64,000 nt of DNA from Silvibacterium acidisoli (GTDB lineage: Bacteria > Acidobacteriota > Terriglobia > Terriglobales > Acidobacteriaceae): positions 1,798,001 to 1,862,000 of the forward strand of contig CP085323.1 of the NCBI GenBank assembly GCA_022870745.1, read 5' to 3'. Shown here one piece after another: positions 1 to 11,527 of this stretch. Position 1 is the stretch's first letter. Each line of letters opens with the position of its first letter. Both the position numbers and the translations under genes were made by a program. Below the pieces are notes generated by a model that saw only the letters and a list, made by a program, of their open reading frames with translations, did not search any database and had not been told where the DNA came from.

Positions 1-1792
1 CCCGCGAAGCACGCTCGGCCAGCGTACCGCTGCTCTCGGTCTGCGGACCCGTGGGATTATTGCCCTGCAGCGAGCGTGGATCGCTGGGCGCATAGCTGCC
101 CGAACCGCTTAGATCGCCGTAAAGTCCCTGATCCTGTCCGTTGGACTGGCCATTCGACTGGCCAGCCGGATTATCCGACGGGCTGTAGATCGAAGGCTGG
201 CTGCCCTGATTCAAATTGTCACTGCTGCCCGTCACCGATACCCAGGGGCTGGGCTCGTAGCCGGGAGGGCACTGCATGCCCATCTGGGCCTGGGTATTGG
301 ATCGGCTCGACAGACTGCTGGTATTATCGGCGGTCTTCAGAACGCACGTATACCTGCTGCGGTAATAGTTGCTGAGGCGCTGCTGGGCGCGCAGATCGAC
401 GGGCCAACCAGGCTGCCGCATGGCCGAGAGTGTCGGCACCGGCTCGAAGTCGGGCGTCGGCAGGCCGAGCTGCGTCCGCTTCCACCAGTAGTCGCGGGTA
501 ATCAGCGAATCGCGATCGGGAATCAGGTCAGAGAGCTTCATGCCCTCGTGCCAGGAAAAACGGCCGGGATTGGCGGTATTGCCGCGAAGCGTTACGGTCT
601 GCTTGTACGAAGGCACGATGGAGAGAATCCGCAGAATGTCGCCATTGTGAACAGGTGTCGACAATCCCGAGGAGTCCAGGCTTACTTCCATGGCCGTGCG
701 GTGATCGTGATCGACGATTCTCTCAATGGATACGCGCGCGCCTTCTGCGATAGCAGAGGCTCCGCCTGCATCCTTCAGAACCTGGTCTACCGTCGACTCG
801 CCGCGTAGTTCATAGATGCCTGGCCGGCTGACACTGCCGACGAAGGCCACCTGCGGCCCGACAGCAGGAATAAAGATGACGTCGCCCGACTGCAGGGTGG
901 TGTCGTGAGATTTGTCGCCATTCACCAGCAGATCGTAGAGATCGAAGTCCGTAACGACCTGGCCGCCACGCTTCAACAGGATGTGCCGCATCGAACCGAG
1001 GACAGAAGGACCGCCGCTGGCAAAGAGAGCATCCACCAGCGTACTGAGCGAGCTGACAGTGTATGTGCCCGGCTTATGCGCCTGACCGACGACATACACC
1101 TGCACGCCACGGGTCTGGCCCACATCTGCCGTCAGGTCGAAGTTTCGGAAGATGCGTCCAATGGCCGAGCGGAGATGTTCGTTCAATACCTGCGCCGGGA
1201 TGCCTGCCACATGAATCTGCCCGACCTGTGGAATATAGATCTCTCCGGAGCGGTCGACGCGGAGATTGGCATTGAAGTTCACCTGGCCCCAGACCCGGAT
1301 ACGCAACTCGTCCCCCGGCCCGATCACGTAATCGGCGGGAACGGGAATCTGGTCGAGCGGGGTGAAGTTCGCCGGAGCATATTGAAAGAGCGATGCGCCG
1401 AAGATAGGCAATATCTGCCCGGTACTGCTGGCTACGAACTTCTGGAACTCTGTCAGCGGCTCGGGAGGAAGCGGTATCCGGTTACTGTAGCGGTTTCCCT
1501 GCAACCCGAGACCGTTTACGTCGTTATAGTTCTGAGGCATGCTGCTGCCCGTGCTGGTCTGCGTCTGGGGGGTTGTTATCCCCAACTGCCCCATGCTGCC
1601 GCTGCGATCCATGTTCCCCAGGCCGCTAGCTCCCGACCCATTGGAGTTCTGAGAGTTGCAGGCCGCTGAAGCAGCCATCGTGGGGTCGGAACAATCCACG
1701 GTGTTCGTCCCGCCCTGCATGTTTTGAGCAGGCGCGGTGAAAGGAAGCAGGGGAAGAAGAAGGGCAAAGCCCAGAACCAATTGCTTGCGCAT
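1..1792 (-). CDS. SLBB-domain polysaccharide export protein (3' end beyond window)
   Basis: The frame is open from an ATG at 1792 to the left edge, about 597 codons, and the C-terminus is missing. Residues 1-22 are a signal peptide. A long Gly/Ser/Asn/Gln-rich stretch follows to about residue 105. A Poly_export (Wza-type) domain begins near residue 153 with the hallmark IGPGDELRIRVWG, and SLBB-like beta-grasp modules follow at about 231-305, 315-390 and from 400. The visible end is again rich in Ser, Asn and Gln. Members of this family form the outer-membrane/periplasmic channel for capsule or exopolysaccharide. The low-complexity flanks are longer than in Wza. No other export genes are in view; partners may lie to the left. 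Confidence 0.9.
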   Translation of the reverse strand, partial: MRKQLVLGFALLLPLLPFTAPAQNMQGGTNTVDCSDPTMAASAACNSQNSNGSGASGLGNMDRSGSMGQLGITTPQTQTSTGSSMPQNYNDVNGLGLQGNRYSNRIPLPPEPLTEFQKFVASSTGQILPIFGASLFQYAPANFTPLDQIPVPADYVIGPGDELRIRVWGQVNFNANLRVDRSGEIYIPQVGQIHVAGIPAQVLNEHLRSAIGRIFRNFDLTADVGQTRGVQVYVVGQAHKPGTYTVSSLSTLVDALFASGGPSVLGSMRHILLKRGGQVVTDFDLYDLLVNGDKSHDTTLQSGDVIFIPAVGPQVAFVGSVSRPGIYELRGESTVDQVLKDAGGASAIAEGARVSIERIVDHDHRTAMEVSLDSSGLSTPVHNGDILRILSIVPSYKQTVTLRGNTANPGRFSWHEGMKLSDLIPDRDSLITRDYWWKRTQLGLPTPDFEPVPTLSAMRQPGWPVDLRAQQRLSNYYRSRYTCVLKTADNTSSLSSRSNTQAQMGMQCPPGYEPSPWVSVTGSSDNLNQGSQPSIYSPSDNPAGQSNGQSNGQDQGLYGDLSGSGSYAPSDPRSLQGNNPTGPQTESSGTLAERASR

Positions 1793-1952
1793 AACCTCGA
1801 AAGCCGTGCGGTGCTTGCTTAGCCGCAGTTCAGCCGAATGAGAACTCCTTCACAAAAATTACCGCTTGCGGCTCCCGCGTCCGCAGCATGAGTGCGGAAT
1901 GACGGGGTGCTACATACATCGTTCCGGGAGAGAACAGGCCCGGAGATCGTTC

Positions 1953-2269
1953 TTACTGCAAAACGTGCACGGCCAGTGTCATCAAACGGTGCCCGATACC
2001 AGGGAAACGGAAACAGGTTCCGCGAAAAAATCACCGGTTTCGAGAGGGATCACTGTTGATTTGACGGACTTTCCAGGCGCCAGGCCACGCGGCACATCGC
2101 CCGCAACGAGCGTGAGAAGCTCCATCTGACATTTATCGAGCGTAATTTCAGGGGGAATATGAGCGTAACGCTTTGCATGGATAGTAATCACCTTGCGATC
2201 CTTCGCGAAGGCTGTTGGAGTCAGCATCCCGGCGGCGTACAACAGAACTCCGATTTTGAGTCGACTCAT
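1953..2269 (-). pseudogene. frameshifted, ligand-poor cupredoxin relic
   Basis: From the ATG at 2269 (preceded by GGGAG) the product has a signal peptide and then a cupredoxin-like start (residues resembling the first strands of CuA or nitrosocyanin-type domains, with PPEITL and GDVPRGL). Around 2014 the frame breaks: the in-frame continuation ends at 1982, while the neighbouring frame reads CFRFPGIGHRLMTLAVHVLQ and then stops at 1953. That second piece matches the usual C-terminal copper loop C-x3-C-G-x2-H-x2-M followed by a beta strand. The second Cys is Pro, and the upstream His of the usual D-V-T-H-G is Arg. Frameshift plus ligand loss point to a dying gene rather than only a base-calling error. 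Confidence 0.6.
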
Positions 2270-2358
2270 CTGCTCCCGGTCCGCGCCCGCAACGCGGACA
2301 CTTACAGAAGATATCCTACTCGAAAGCACTCAGGGGATGCGACTTCCGTCGCATGGCC

Positions 2359-5300
2359 CTATTCGACATTCAATGTGAGCTGCACGGAGTGACTTAGGCC
2401 GGGCGCGGCTCCGGTGACCGGCAAGGTATAGGTGCCAGAGGGAGTGCTGTTGGCCGGCGGAGGCGTACTTCCCGTCGTGTTTTTTCCCGGCGTCACCCCA
2501 AGATTGCAGCCGCTGGGAACCAGGCAAAGCAGAATTGCCAGGCAAACACACCGCAATACCGCTCCACGCCGCCGGACCGCAAGAATCCCCAATGGCAGCA
2601 ACAGGGCAAGAGATACACCCCATCCCCTGCTCTCGCTCCTCCGCTCCTGCGCGGTCGAGGGCGCCTTCCCGGTGATCACGGTAACCGTCGCGCTCGCCGT
2701 GCTCTCTCCGCTGAGAGTGACAGACGCCGGGTTCACGGAGCAACTGCTGTTGGCGGGCGCTCCCGCACAGGCGAGGGCCACCGTACCGGTCGACCCGTTG
2801 ATGGGGAGGATTTGCAGGCTGTAGGTCGCCGTCTGTCCGCTTGTGATGGTCGCTGACGACGAACCGGCGACCTGAAGGGAAAAATCCTCTCCATTACCCG
2901 CCAGCGTCACATTCAACGGATGCCCGAGATTGGTGAAATCGACCGTCACGTTCCCGGTGCGGGCACCGGCCACGGAGGGCTTGAAGACTACCCCGAGTCC
3001 ACAGCTCACACCAACGGCGAGGGTTTGCCCGCAGGGGTTCGGACCCTGGACAAGCGTGAAGTCGCCGGCAATAGATGGCTGCAGACCGGTAAGCGCGACA
3101 CCGCCATTGTTCGTCACCGTGACCGTCTGCTCCGGGCTCGTCTGGCCGACCCCGAAGTTTCCGAAGTTCACCGCGGCGGGCGTTGCCGAAACACCGGCTG
3201 GGGCTACGCCTACGCCGGTGAGCGCAACCGGCTGGCTGCGCAGGGCGTCTCCGACGATCAGGGTCCCCGCTTCCGTACCGATTGTCGTCGGAGTAAAGAC
3301 AACAGTAATCGCGCAGGCCGTGTGTCCCGCGAGTGAGGTTCCGCAGCTGTTGATCGCGCTGAAGTCCCCGCTTACCTGGGTGGCGATCAGCTGCAGGGCC
3401 TGGTCGCCGTTGTTTGTCAGCGTTACCGTCTGCGTCGCACTGTTGGTGCCGATCACCTGTGCCGGGAAAGCCAGGCTCAACGGCGTAAGCACATCGGTCG
3501 CTGGAGCGGCGCCGATGCCGAGCAGCGGGACCGTCTGCGTGCCAGAGCTGTCAACTACAGTCAGCGCTCCGCTGCGATTCCCTGGAGCCGTGGGGGTAAA
3601 GCTTATCCCGACCGTACAGCCTGTCTGCGCGGGCAGCGACGCGACACAGGTATTTGCGCTGATCGAGAAATCTCCGGTAACGGTTTCACTGGTGAGTGAC
3701 GCGGGCACGCCGCCTTCATTCGAGATAGTTACGTTCTGCGCCTGCGCCGTCTGGCCGACCAGCGTCTGCGCAAAAGAGAGGCTCGCGGGATTGAGAACCA
3801 CCGAAGATGCAGCCAGTCCCTCGCCTGAGAGAGCGACGGTCGCCTGCCCTGTCGGGATGTTCGCATACACGGTCATGGTTCCCGAGCGAGTGCCGGTCTG
3901 CGTTGGATCGAAGGATACGGAAATGCTGCAGGCATCGCCCGGCGCAACCGGGCCGGCGCAAGTATCCGTTTCGGTGAAATCGCCGGTCACCGCAATTTGC
4001 GAGACGTTCAGCGTGAAGTTGCTGGTGTTGGTAACTTGAACGCTCTGTGCCGCGCTTGCCGTCTGAACTGCCTGGCCGGGAAAGCTCAAGGACATGGGCG
4101 AAACAGTCAGGCTGGCGAAGGTCGTGCCCGCCGTGACCAGGTTCGTCTGCCACACGCCCCGCCCGTACGTTGCCGCACGCAGCACCGAGGTCGACCCTTC
4201 ATTAAAGGTCGCCAGCTGCACGACAGGCGCGGCCGGCAGCGACGTGCCAAAAGCAGTCCAGCAGGCACTGGTGGGGGGAGCACAGGAGCTAATGCTGGTC
4301 GTAACGTAAACGCCGGTATCGAGGGCCACATACGCAGTGTTCGCATCGTTCGGATCGATCACGAAGCTGTTTGCCGGGGCGTCCGGCAGGTTACTGGTGA
4401 TGTTGTTCCAGTCGGCTCCGCCGTCCGTTGAAGCGTAAACCTTGGCGACTACCAGTCCATTTCCGGAAAAGCCCTCGACAGTCGCGTAAACCGTCTGTCC
4501 AGTGGGGTCGTGGGGATCGACGTAGAGGCTGGAGATGTCGAAACCGCCTGGATTGAACTGGTCATTTTGCGCGCCGCCATTCGCTACCGAGGAGTGGAAG
4601 AGATCGATCCATTCGGTCGAGGATCCGGAGTTGGCATCGATCGACGCCGTAAAGACATGCCCCGGTACCGTGCCGCCACCGCTGAAATCGCACGCGCCCA
4701 GCGAGGCGATGTCGCACTCACCGGCCATACCCGCATACACACGCTCGGGCGTTCCCTCTGCGTCGCTGGTGCTGCCCGAGGCGGCGAGCGAACGGACTAG
4801 CGCGTTCCCGCTGCAGGGCGAGTTGCCGCCGATGCCATCGAGCGAGTTGCTGATCTGGTTCGCGGAGCTCCAGCCGGCACCCCCCGTCGCCGGGCCACGC
4901 CACATGCGGCAGGTCCCCAGCAGGATATTCGCCGGGTTCTGGGGATCGAGGATCCACGGCGCCGCAAGGACCGGCTCAGACTCATCGCCATCCACCTGCG
5001 TGTTACCGATTACCGGGCTTCCGAAATCCGCAATGGTGCAGGCCGCGCCCTTTGCACAGCGATTGATACCCACTCCGAAGTACGAGGTCGCGTACCAGTT
5101 CGTCAGCGTGACAGGATCGATGGCCGCGTAGTTCCCTTTACCGTTCAGCACCTGCTGCCACCCGTCCGCCCCCTGTGGCGCCGCGGTCCCCAGACCGCCC
5201 AGCGAAACCATCATGTTCTGCGGATTCGTGGGATCCTGGGCCAGATTCTCGACCTCCGCGAGCGACCCGATTGCGGGATTCAGGTTTTGGAAATGCGTGG

Positions 5301-6987
5301 CATCGTCGCTTGAGCAGGCCGCCTGCTGCTGGTTGACGTCGTCGGTGGTTCTCCACAGGCCTCCATCGTTGCCGAAATAGAGCAACTGCGTGGACCACGC
5401 AGTTGCATCGATGGCATGCTGTGCCGGAGCCACCTTCGCTCCGGCGCAGGTAGTGGAATTGGTCGCGTTCCGCCAGGCACAGCCTTCCGCCAGGCTGCAG
5501 CGAAAAAGATCGGCAGTGCCGACGAACAGGAGCGTGTCCTGCCCGGAAGGGACCGCGGCAAGCGAGAGATCGTAATCCGCCTGCAAGATCGTCGTTGCCG
5601 GTACGGCTGAATCAAGATTTCCAGCCTCGATGGCCGAATCGGCAATCCGGGTTACAAAGGCCGGCGATGCCGAGGAACACGCACCACTGCTGAGCGCGCA
5701 AACGTCACGCCACAATCCCTGGTCTAGATTGTTTTCGTCGACGGTGATCGCAAACATATCTCCCGTCACCGGCTGCACCGCAAGAGTTCCACGCAGCATG
5801 GGGCAGCCACGCGAACCTGGAGCACCCGGGTTCGTCGGGCAGTACCCTGACGTCAGGTTCGTGCCGGGTTGAGCTGCAAGCCGCGTCCATGTCACCCCAT
5901 CCGCGGACTCATAGTAGCCATGGAATTGCACCGCCGCATAAAACCTATTCCGTACCGGATTCCAGACGACCGAAGTCACCGCATTCCCGCACAGCGTGGA
6001 TGCACCGGCCACCGACGCGCCACAGCCGCCGAAATTACTCGTGGACGACTGGACGATTCCGCTGGCTACGGAGCTGTCCTCGATCGTCGCCATCCGCCAG
6101 CTCTGGCCAGAGTCCGTGGAGTAGTACAGCCCCATCATGCTGTAAGCGGAGGTGGTCGCGTTGGTCGTGATCCCCTCCGACGCCTGCGAGACCGCGGCCA
6201 CCACGACGGGGCTGCCGTTTACTGTTCCCCAGGCAAATCCGGAAAAGCCACTTCCGTAAAAGACGAAGTTGCGGCTTCCACTGTAGTTCGCATCATCGGA
6301 CTGCGTGATCAGGCTCCATGTGAGACCGCCATTGGTCGAACGGAGAATCCCCGCCCCATAATAGGAATCGGTCGCGTTGTTGGGATCACCCGTGCCCGCG
6401 AGAATCACCGGCTCCGTACCTGCAGATACCGGCTGCACGCTCAAGGCCCCGATGCTGAGCGAAATTTCATTATCCGCATTAAAAGCGCTGGTCACATCGG
6501 TCATCGGAGTGAAGGTGACCGATCCTGAAGAGGAAGCCGCTGCATCGGTCGATTTCCAGACCCCGCCGCCGGTCGTACCGACATACACGGTGTTCCCGGA
6601 GGGGTCCGAACTATCGACGGCGATGCTGGTCACCCGGCCGGTGACGGCACCGTAGAGCGAGGTGTTCACGTAGGCCGGTCCCACCGGTTGCCACGCCTGC
6701 GGATACGAAGGCGTAGTGGCAGCCACACCCAGCCGTGCATACATCCTGCCATGCTGCGCTCGTGCACTCAGCAGTAGCTCCGCTGGATTACCGGGCGCAT
6801 GTGCAGAACTACGTACACCGATCCCACGATGGGCCAGGAATCGCGCGTCTCGCTGCCGCGCCGCGGCGGCGTTACCAATGGTGGCGATCTTCTGCTGCGC
6901 CCATAGGGGCGCCGTCAGCACAAACGCGAAGACAACACTTCGAACACAAAACCTTAACAAGGTGCGTCGGCCTCTTCTCCTCTCCAT
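2359..6987 (-). CDS. giant secreted Asp-box / choice-of-anchor D protein
   Basis: The 1542-residue product has a signal peptide (residues 1-31, after MERRRGRR). The first two thirds form a sialidase/photosystem-stability-type beta-propeller region with repeated Asp-boxes (for example STNGGLTW, STDSGQSW, STDGGADW). About four ASH/HYDIN-like choice-of-anchor D repeats of about 100 residues follow, each with a L-S-F start, a V-x-N-x-G core and a GDF element. Then comes an Ig-like domain and two hydrophobic helices separated by Arg residues, and a short Pro/Thr-rich tail. This arrangement is typical of large acidobacterial exported proteins thought to sit on the cell surface. The substrate is unknown, and I see no catalytic residues proving sialidase activity. 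Nothing in the flanking genes suggests a pathway. Confidence 0.85.
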   Translation of the reverse strand: MERRRGRRTLLRFCVRSVVFAFVLTAPLWAQQKIATIGNAAAARQRDARFLAHRGIGVRSSAHAPGNPAELLLSARAQHGRMYARLGVAATTPSYPQAWQPVGPAYVNTSLYGAVTGRVTSIAVDSSDPSGNTVYVGTTGGGVWKSTDAAASSSGSVTFTPMTDVTSAFNADNEISLSIGALSVQPVSAGTEPVILAGTGDPNNATDSYYGAGILRSTNGGLTWSLITQSDDANYSGSRNFVFYGSGFSGFAWGTVNGSPVVVAAVSQASEGITTNATTSAYSMMGLYYSTDSGQSWRMATIEDSSVASGIVQSSTSNFGGCGASVAGASTLCGNAVTSVVWNPVRNRFYAAVQFHGYYESADGVTWTRLAAQPGTNLTSGYCPTNPGAPGSRGCPMLRGTLAVQPVTGDMFAITVDENNLDQGLWRDVCALSSGACSSASPAFVTRIADSAIEAGNLDSAVPATTILQADYDLSLAAVPSGQDTLLFVGTADLFRCSLAEGCAWRNATNSTTCAGAKVAPAQHAIDATAWSTQLLYFGNDGGLWRTTDDVNQQQAACSSDDATHFQNLNPAIGSLAEVENLAQDPTNPQNMMVSLGGLGTAAPQGADGWQQVLNGKGNYAAIDPVTLTNWYATSYFGVGINRCAKGAACTIADFGSPVIGNTQVDGDESEPVLAAPWILDPQNPANILLGTCRMWRGPATGGAGWSSANQISNSLDGIGGNSPCSGNALVRSLAASGSTSDAEGTPERVYAGMAGECDIASLGACDFSGGGTVPGHVFTASIDANSGSSTEWIDLFHSSVANGGAQNDQFNPGGFDISSLYVDPHDPTGQTVYATVEGFSGNGLVVAKVYASTDGGADWNNITSNLPDAPANSFVIDPNDANTAYVALDTGVYVTTSISSCAPPTSACWTAFGTSLPAAPVVQLATFNEGSTSVLRAATYGRGVWQTNLVTAGTTFASLTVSPMSLSFPGQAVQTASAAQSVQVTNTSNFTLNVSQIAVTGDFTETDTCAGPVAPGDACSISVSFDPTQTGTRSGTMTVYANIPTGQATVALSGEGLAASSVVLNPASLSFAQTLVGQTAQAQNVTISNEGGVPASLTSETVTGDFSISANTCVASLPAQTGCTVGISFTPTAPGNRSGALTVVDSSGTQTVPLLGIGAAPATDVLTPLSLAFPAQVIGTNSATQTVTLTNNGDQALQLIATQVSGDFSAINSCGTSLAGHTACAITVVFTPTTIGTEAGTLIVGDALRSQPVALTGVGVAPAGVSATPAAVNFGNFGVGQTSPEQTVTVTNNGGVALTGLQPSIAGDFTLVQGPNPCGQTLAVGVSCGLGVVFKPSVAGARTGNVTVDFTNLGHPLNVTLAGNGEDFSLQVAGSSSATITSGQTATYSLQILPINGSTGTVALACAGAPANSSCSVNPASVTLSGESTASATVTVITGKAPSTAQERRSESRGWGVSLALLLPLGILAVRRRGAVLRCVCLAILLCLVPSGCNLGVTPGKNTTGSTPPPANSTPSGTYTLPVTGAAPGLSHSVQLTLNVE

Positions 6988-7120
6988 TCGACACGGCGGC
7001 CGCGGGACACACGAGGGCGAACGAAGAGGAATTTATCGCTGCGTTTCAGTTAGGGATAGTTGCCCCATTATGAAACGGCGAGCGAAGCCGGCAAATATTA
7101 CTTTTGTTTTTCGGTCCGAT

Positions 7121-8560
7121 TCAGAAGAGAGAACCGCTCTCCGTCGCTTCGATCTGACGGATGTATTTCTTCGAGTCGAACTTTTTGCCCGTCGAAGCAC
7201 CGGACATGTAACGGATGGTTCCGAAAATGGGACGCTCGAACCAGGGCCGGTCATGGACGCCGCCAATCGCCCATGCGACCCCGGCATAGCCGTTGGGGTC
7301 GCGACCGTCGAGTTCGTACTTGTCGTTCAGGATCACGCACCACTCCCACGCCTTCGCCGGGTTCGGCGCCCACTCCAGAACCTTTTTTGCCCAGTACATG
7401 CGCATGTAGTTGTGCATCCAGCCGAGACGCACCATCTGCAGCTGTGCAGCGTTCCATAGATCGTCGTAGGTTTCGCCTCGCTCGAGCTCTTCAAGGCTGT
7501 ACTGCGGATCGCGCTTGTCATGCAAATGCTCACGCAGCGTCTTCTGCGCCCACTCCGGCGCGCACCCGATTGAATCATATTCAGGCACGAACTTCACGAA
7601 ATTCACCGAGAGTTCACGCCATCCGATCAACTCGTTGAAGTAGGCATCGCGCGCCGTGTGCGGAGCCTTGCCTGCCTCGACGGCTTCATTCACCGCGAGC
7701 GCGATAGTCGCGGGGCTGATATGGCCGAAGTGCAGATAGGGTGACATCTGGCTGGTGCCTTCGGTCTCCGGATGGTTGCGCTCCTTCTCGTATCCGGCAA
7801 GCTGGTGGGTCACGAAGCGCTTCAGCCGCTTGAGTGCGGCATGGGTTCCGCCTGTAAAGGTATCGACCGGCGTGACGGAGCGATCGAAGTTTTTCCAGCC
7901 TGCGGTCACGTCGTCTTTCACATGAAAGCTCTCGAAGCCGCGTGGCCGGCTCCAATGATGTTGCGCCTTGTGATTCGGGTGCGGAACGAGATACTTCGGG
8001 ATCTCCGCGTTCAGCTTCGACCGCATGTTGTGCAGCATGTAGAAATGCTTCGGCCAGATGGATGAGGGTACAACGACATCCGCGTCGACCGTCCAGTAAG
8101 GAAGTTTCACTCGTTTGGCGAAGACTGAGCGCCAGCGCTCGGGCTCACGCATGGGGTTTTCATCGCCGATGATCATGGCCGCGCCGGCTTCTTCAAGCAG
8201 CGCATCGAGCTTGTTGCCAGGCGGACGCCGCACGACAAACGTGACGTTGCGCTCGGCGAGGTCTTCCTCGATGTCGATCAGGCCCTGGTTCAGGAAAGCG
8301 TAGTGGCGCAGGTTTGCGTTCGGAAAGTTTGAGATCGCCGAGAAGTAAGCGATGACGGGAAGACCCAGTTCATTGCCGATCTCAATAGCAAGGTCGAGCG
8401 CCGGATTGTCGACACCTCGCTGAGCACGCTGCATCCAGTAGACGATGCATTTGCCATCCTTGCGCGGTTCCCCTGCACGGCGCACCTGCACACGTGGACT
8501 GTCGGCCAGCTTCTTAAGAAATGCTGCGATCCTGCTCTCTTCGGTGTTCTTTTCCTGCAT
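7121..8560 (-). CDS. phrB: class II CPD photolyase
   Basis: This 479-residue flavoprotein should use light to split cyclobutane pyrimidine dimers. The N-terminal photolyase domain starts with the class II signature around VYWMQRAQRGVDNPAL. The C-terminal FAD-binding half carries IGWRELSVNF and the class II block around KYELDGRDPNGYAGVAW followed by HDRPWFERPIFG. Length and motifs match full-length class II enzymes, which differ from the more common bacterial class I. The gene stands alone, with 133 bp on one side and a repeat-bearing gap on the other. I chose the first ATG (8560); the protein begins with a charged segment and then the domain. The symbol is used loosely for a photolyase gene. 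Confidence 0.93.
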   Translation of the reverse strand: MQEKNTEESRIAAFLKKLADSPRVQVRRAGEPRKDGKCIVYWMQRAQRGVDNPALDLAIEIGNELGLPVIAYFSAISNFPNANLRHYAFLNQGLIDIEEDLAERNVTFVVRRPPGNKLDALLEEAGAAMIIGDENPMREPERWRSVFAKRVKLPYWTVDADVVVPSSIWPKHFYMLHNMRSKLNAEIPKYLVPHPNHKAQHHWSRPRGFESFHVKDDVTAGWKNFDRSVTPVDTFTGGTHAALKRLKRFVTHQLAGYEKERNHPETEGTSQMSPYLHFGHISPATIALAVNEAVEAGKAPHTARDAYFNELIGWRELSVNFVKFVPEYDSIGCAPEWAQKTLREHLHDKRDPQYSLEELERGETYDDLWNAAQLQMVRLGWMHNYMRMYWAKKVLEWAPNPAKAWEWCVILNDKYELDGRDPNGYAGVAWAIGGVHDRPWFERPIFGTIRYMSGASTGKKFDSKKYIRQIEATESGSLF

Positions 8561-8647
8561 CCGCTCTCCTGCTCCTGTTTATGCTAGATGCCGGAAGAAC
8601 CGCCGGAAGAACCATTGATGCAATGTCTCTGCCTGCTCGGAACATTT

Positions 8648-8675
8648 GTCATTCCGAACGCAGCGAGGAACCTCC
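8648..8675. repeat. single arm of the dispersed GTCATCCCGAACG-type palindromic repeat
   Basis: The sequence GTCATTCCGAACGCAGCGAG matches one arm of repeats seen at 28158, 50380, 58071, 59047 and 61205. It lies in the gap between the photolyase start and the end of the cox operon. No second arm is evident here, so it may be a decayed copy. Confidence 0.6.
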
Positions 8676-8762
8676 CTTTTTTCCTATTACATCAACACGG
8701 AAGACAGCAGGCCCTTTCACCTCATCCGGGGCGGCAATTTTGGAAGCGATGCGCAAAGCAAA

Positions 8763-8782
8763 GAGGCAGCCGAAGCTGCCTC
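8763..8782 (-). terminator. UUCG-loop terminator of the act-cox operon
   Basis: Read on the minus strand this is a perfect 8-bp stem, GAGGCAGC, closed by the extra-stable TTCG tetraloop and followed by TTTGCTTTGC. It begins 25 bases past the stop of the last oxidase gene. Position, stem and T-rich tail fit a rho-independent terminator for the whole 13.5-kb operon. Confidence 0.8.
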
Positions 8783-8807
8783 CTGGAAACGCAATCTACA
8801 AGACCCG

Positions 8808-9116
8808 CTACCAGCGACCCCACGCGCGGCTCATGTAGTCGGTGAGCGTCATCGCCAGCAGCACACAGAAGGTGAAGAAGCCTGCGGCGACGGTCAGCTT
8901 GGTGAGCTTCGAACTGTACTTCACATGCATAAAGAACAGCACCACGATGGTCGCTTTGAAGATGGCGATACCCAGCGCGACTACTGCGTTGAAAGTCCCC
9001 AGCTCGAGATAAGACGCGCCCACGGTAAGAGCGGTGCAGATCATCAACAGCAGAAAGATGACGCCGTAAAGCTTGGGGCTGACGATATGTTGTTCGTGAT
9101 GTGTCGGTTCTGACAT
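8808..9116 (-). CDS. coxD: cytochrome c oxidase subunit IV family protein
   Basis: This 102-residue membrane protein has three predicted helices and matches the small prokaryotic subunit IV (COX4_pro type) that accompanies caa3 oxidases. The second helix region contains KATIVVLFFMHVKYSSKLT, a hallmark of this family. It is the last gene of the operon, 16 bp after subunit III and just before the hairpin terminator. The subunit is not catalytic; it is thought to help assembly or stability of the oxidase. Assignment rests on size, topology, that motif and position. Confidence 0.88.
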   Translation of the reverse strand: MSEPTHHEQHIVSPKLYGVIFLLLMICTALTVGASYLELGTFNAVVALGIAIFKATIVVLFFMHVKYSSKLTKLTVAAGFFTFCVLLAMTLTDYMSRAWGRW

Positions 9117-9132
9117 GTCTCTATTCCTACTT

Positions 9133-9865
9133 TCACTGGTGTCGACTGATCAGATAGAGCAATGGAAAAAGGAATATCCACACAATATCGACGAAGTGCC
9201 AATATAAACCGAAGTTTTCTATCGTCGTCATGTGGCCCTGTGTGTAGGCACCTGCCTGCGCCTTGATGACCAACCCAATCAGGATAGAAATACCGATGAT
9301 CATGTGCAGCGCGTGCATGCCGGTCATGGCGAAGTAGAGCGAGAAGTAAACCTGCGTCTTCTCGGCCATGTCGAGCGGCAGCGCCTTGTCTTCGGGATAC
9401 GCCGGATTCACACGAACGAAATCCTGCACGCTGAAGTTCAGGCCGGGAACGTGATGCTTCTCCCACTTCTCGTGGTACTCGTCTGCCTTGATGCCAAGGA
9501 AGACCACGCCCAGCACAATGGTTGCGAGGAGCCACATGACCAGTGCGCTCTTGCGGCGCATCTCGGCCGAGTAGACGCCCATTGCCATCGTGAAGCTCGA
9601 GCAGATCAGCACGGCAGTGTTGATGGTGCCGAGAACGATCGAGAGCTGGTGGCTGCCGGCAACGAAGGCCGGGTAGTACCAGTTCCGGTAAATCATGTAG
9701 GCGGCGAACATGCCGCCGAAGAACATGATTTCCGTCAGCAGGAAGAGCCACATGCCAAAGCTCGAGGTCTCCCGCTGCTGCTCGACCGTGGCGAAGTGGT
9801 GGCGCAGATACGGCGGATGCTCGTGACCGGCGTGCGTGTGGTCAGGATGGGTTGCGATCGCTTGG

Positions 9866-9873
<8 letters not shown>
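9133..9873 (-). CDS. coxC: cytochrome c oxidase subunit III
   Basis: The 246-residue product has a hydrophilic His-rich N-terminus (about 40 residues) and then five or more membrane helices. Typical subunit III features are visible: [16 protein letters not shown] in the first helix, the H-x-x-E/W segments, and the end [15 protein letters not shown]. It overlaps the end of the subunit I gene by 8 bp, so the two are probably translationally coupled. Subunit III supports stable proton pumping by the core. Length agrees with caa3-type subunit III proteins. Confidence 0.95.
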
Positions 9874-11523
<1,650 letters not shown>

Positions 11524-11527
<4 letters not shown>

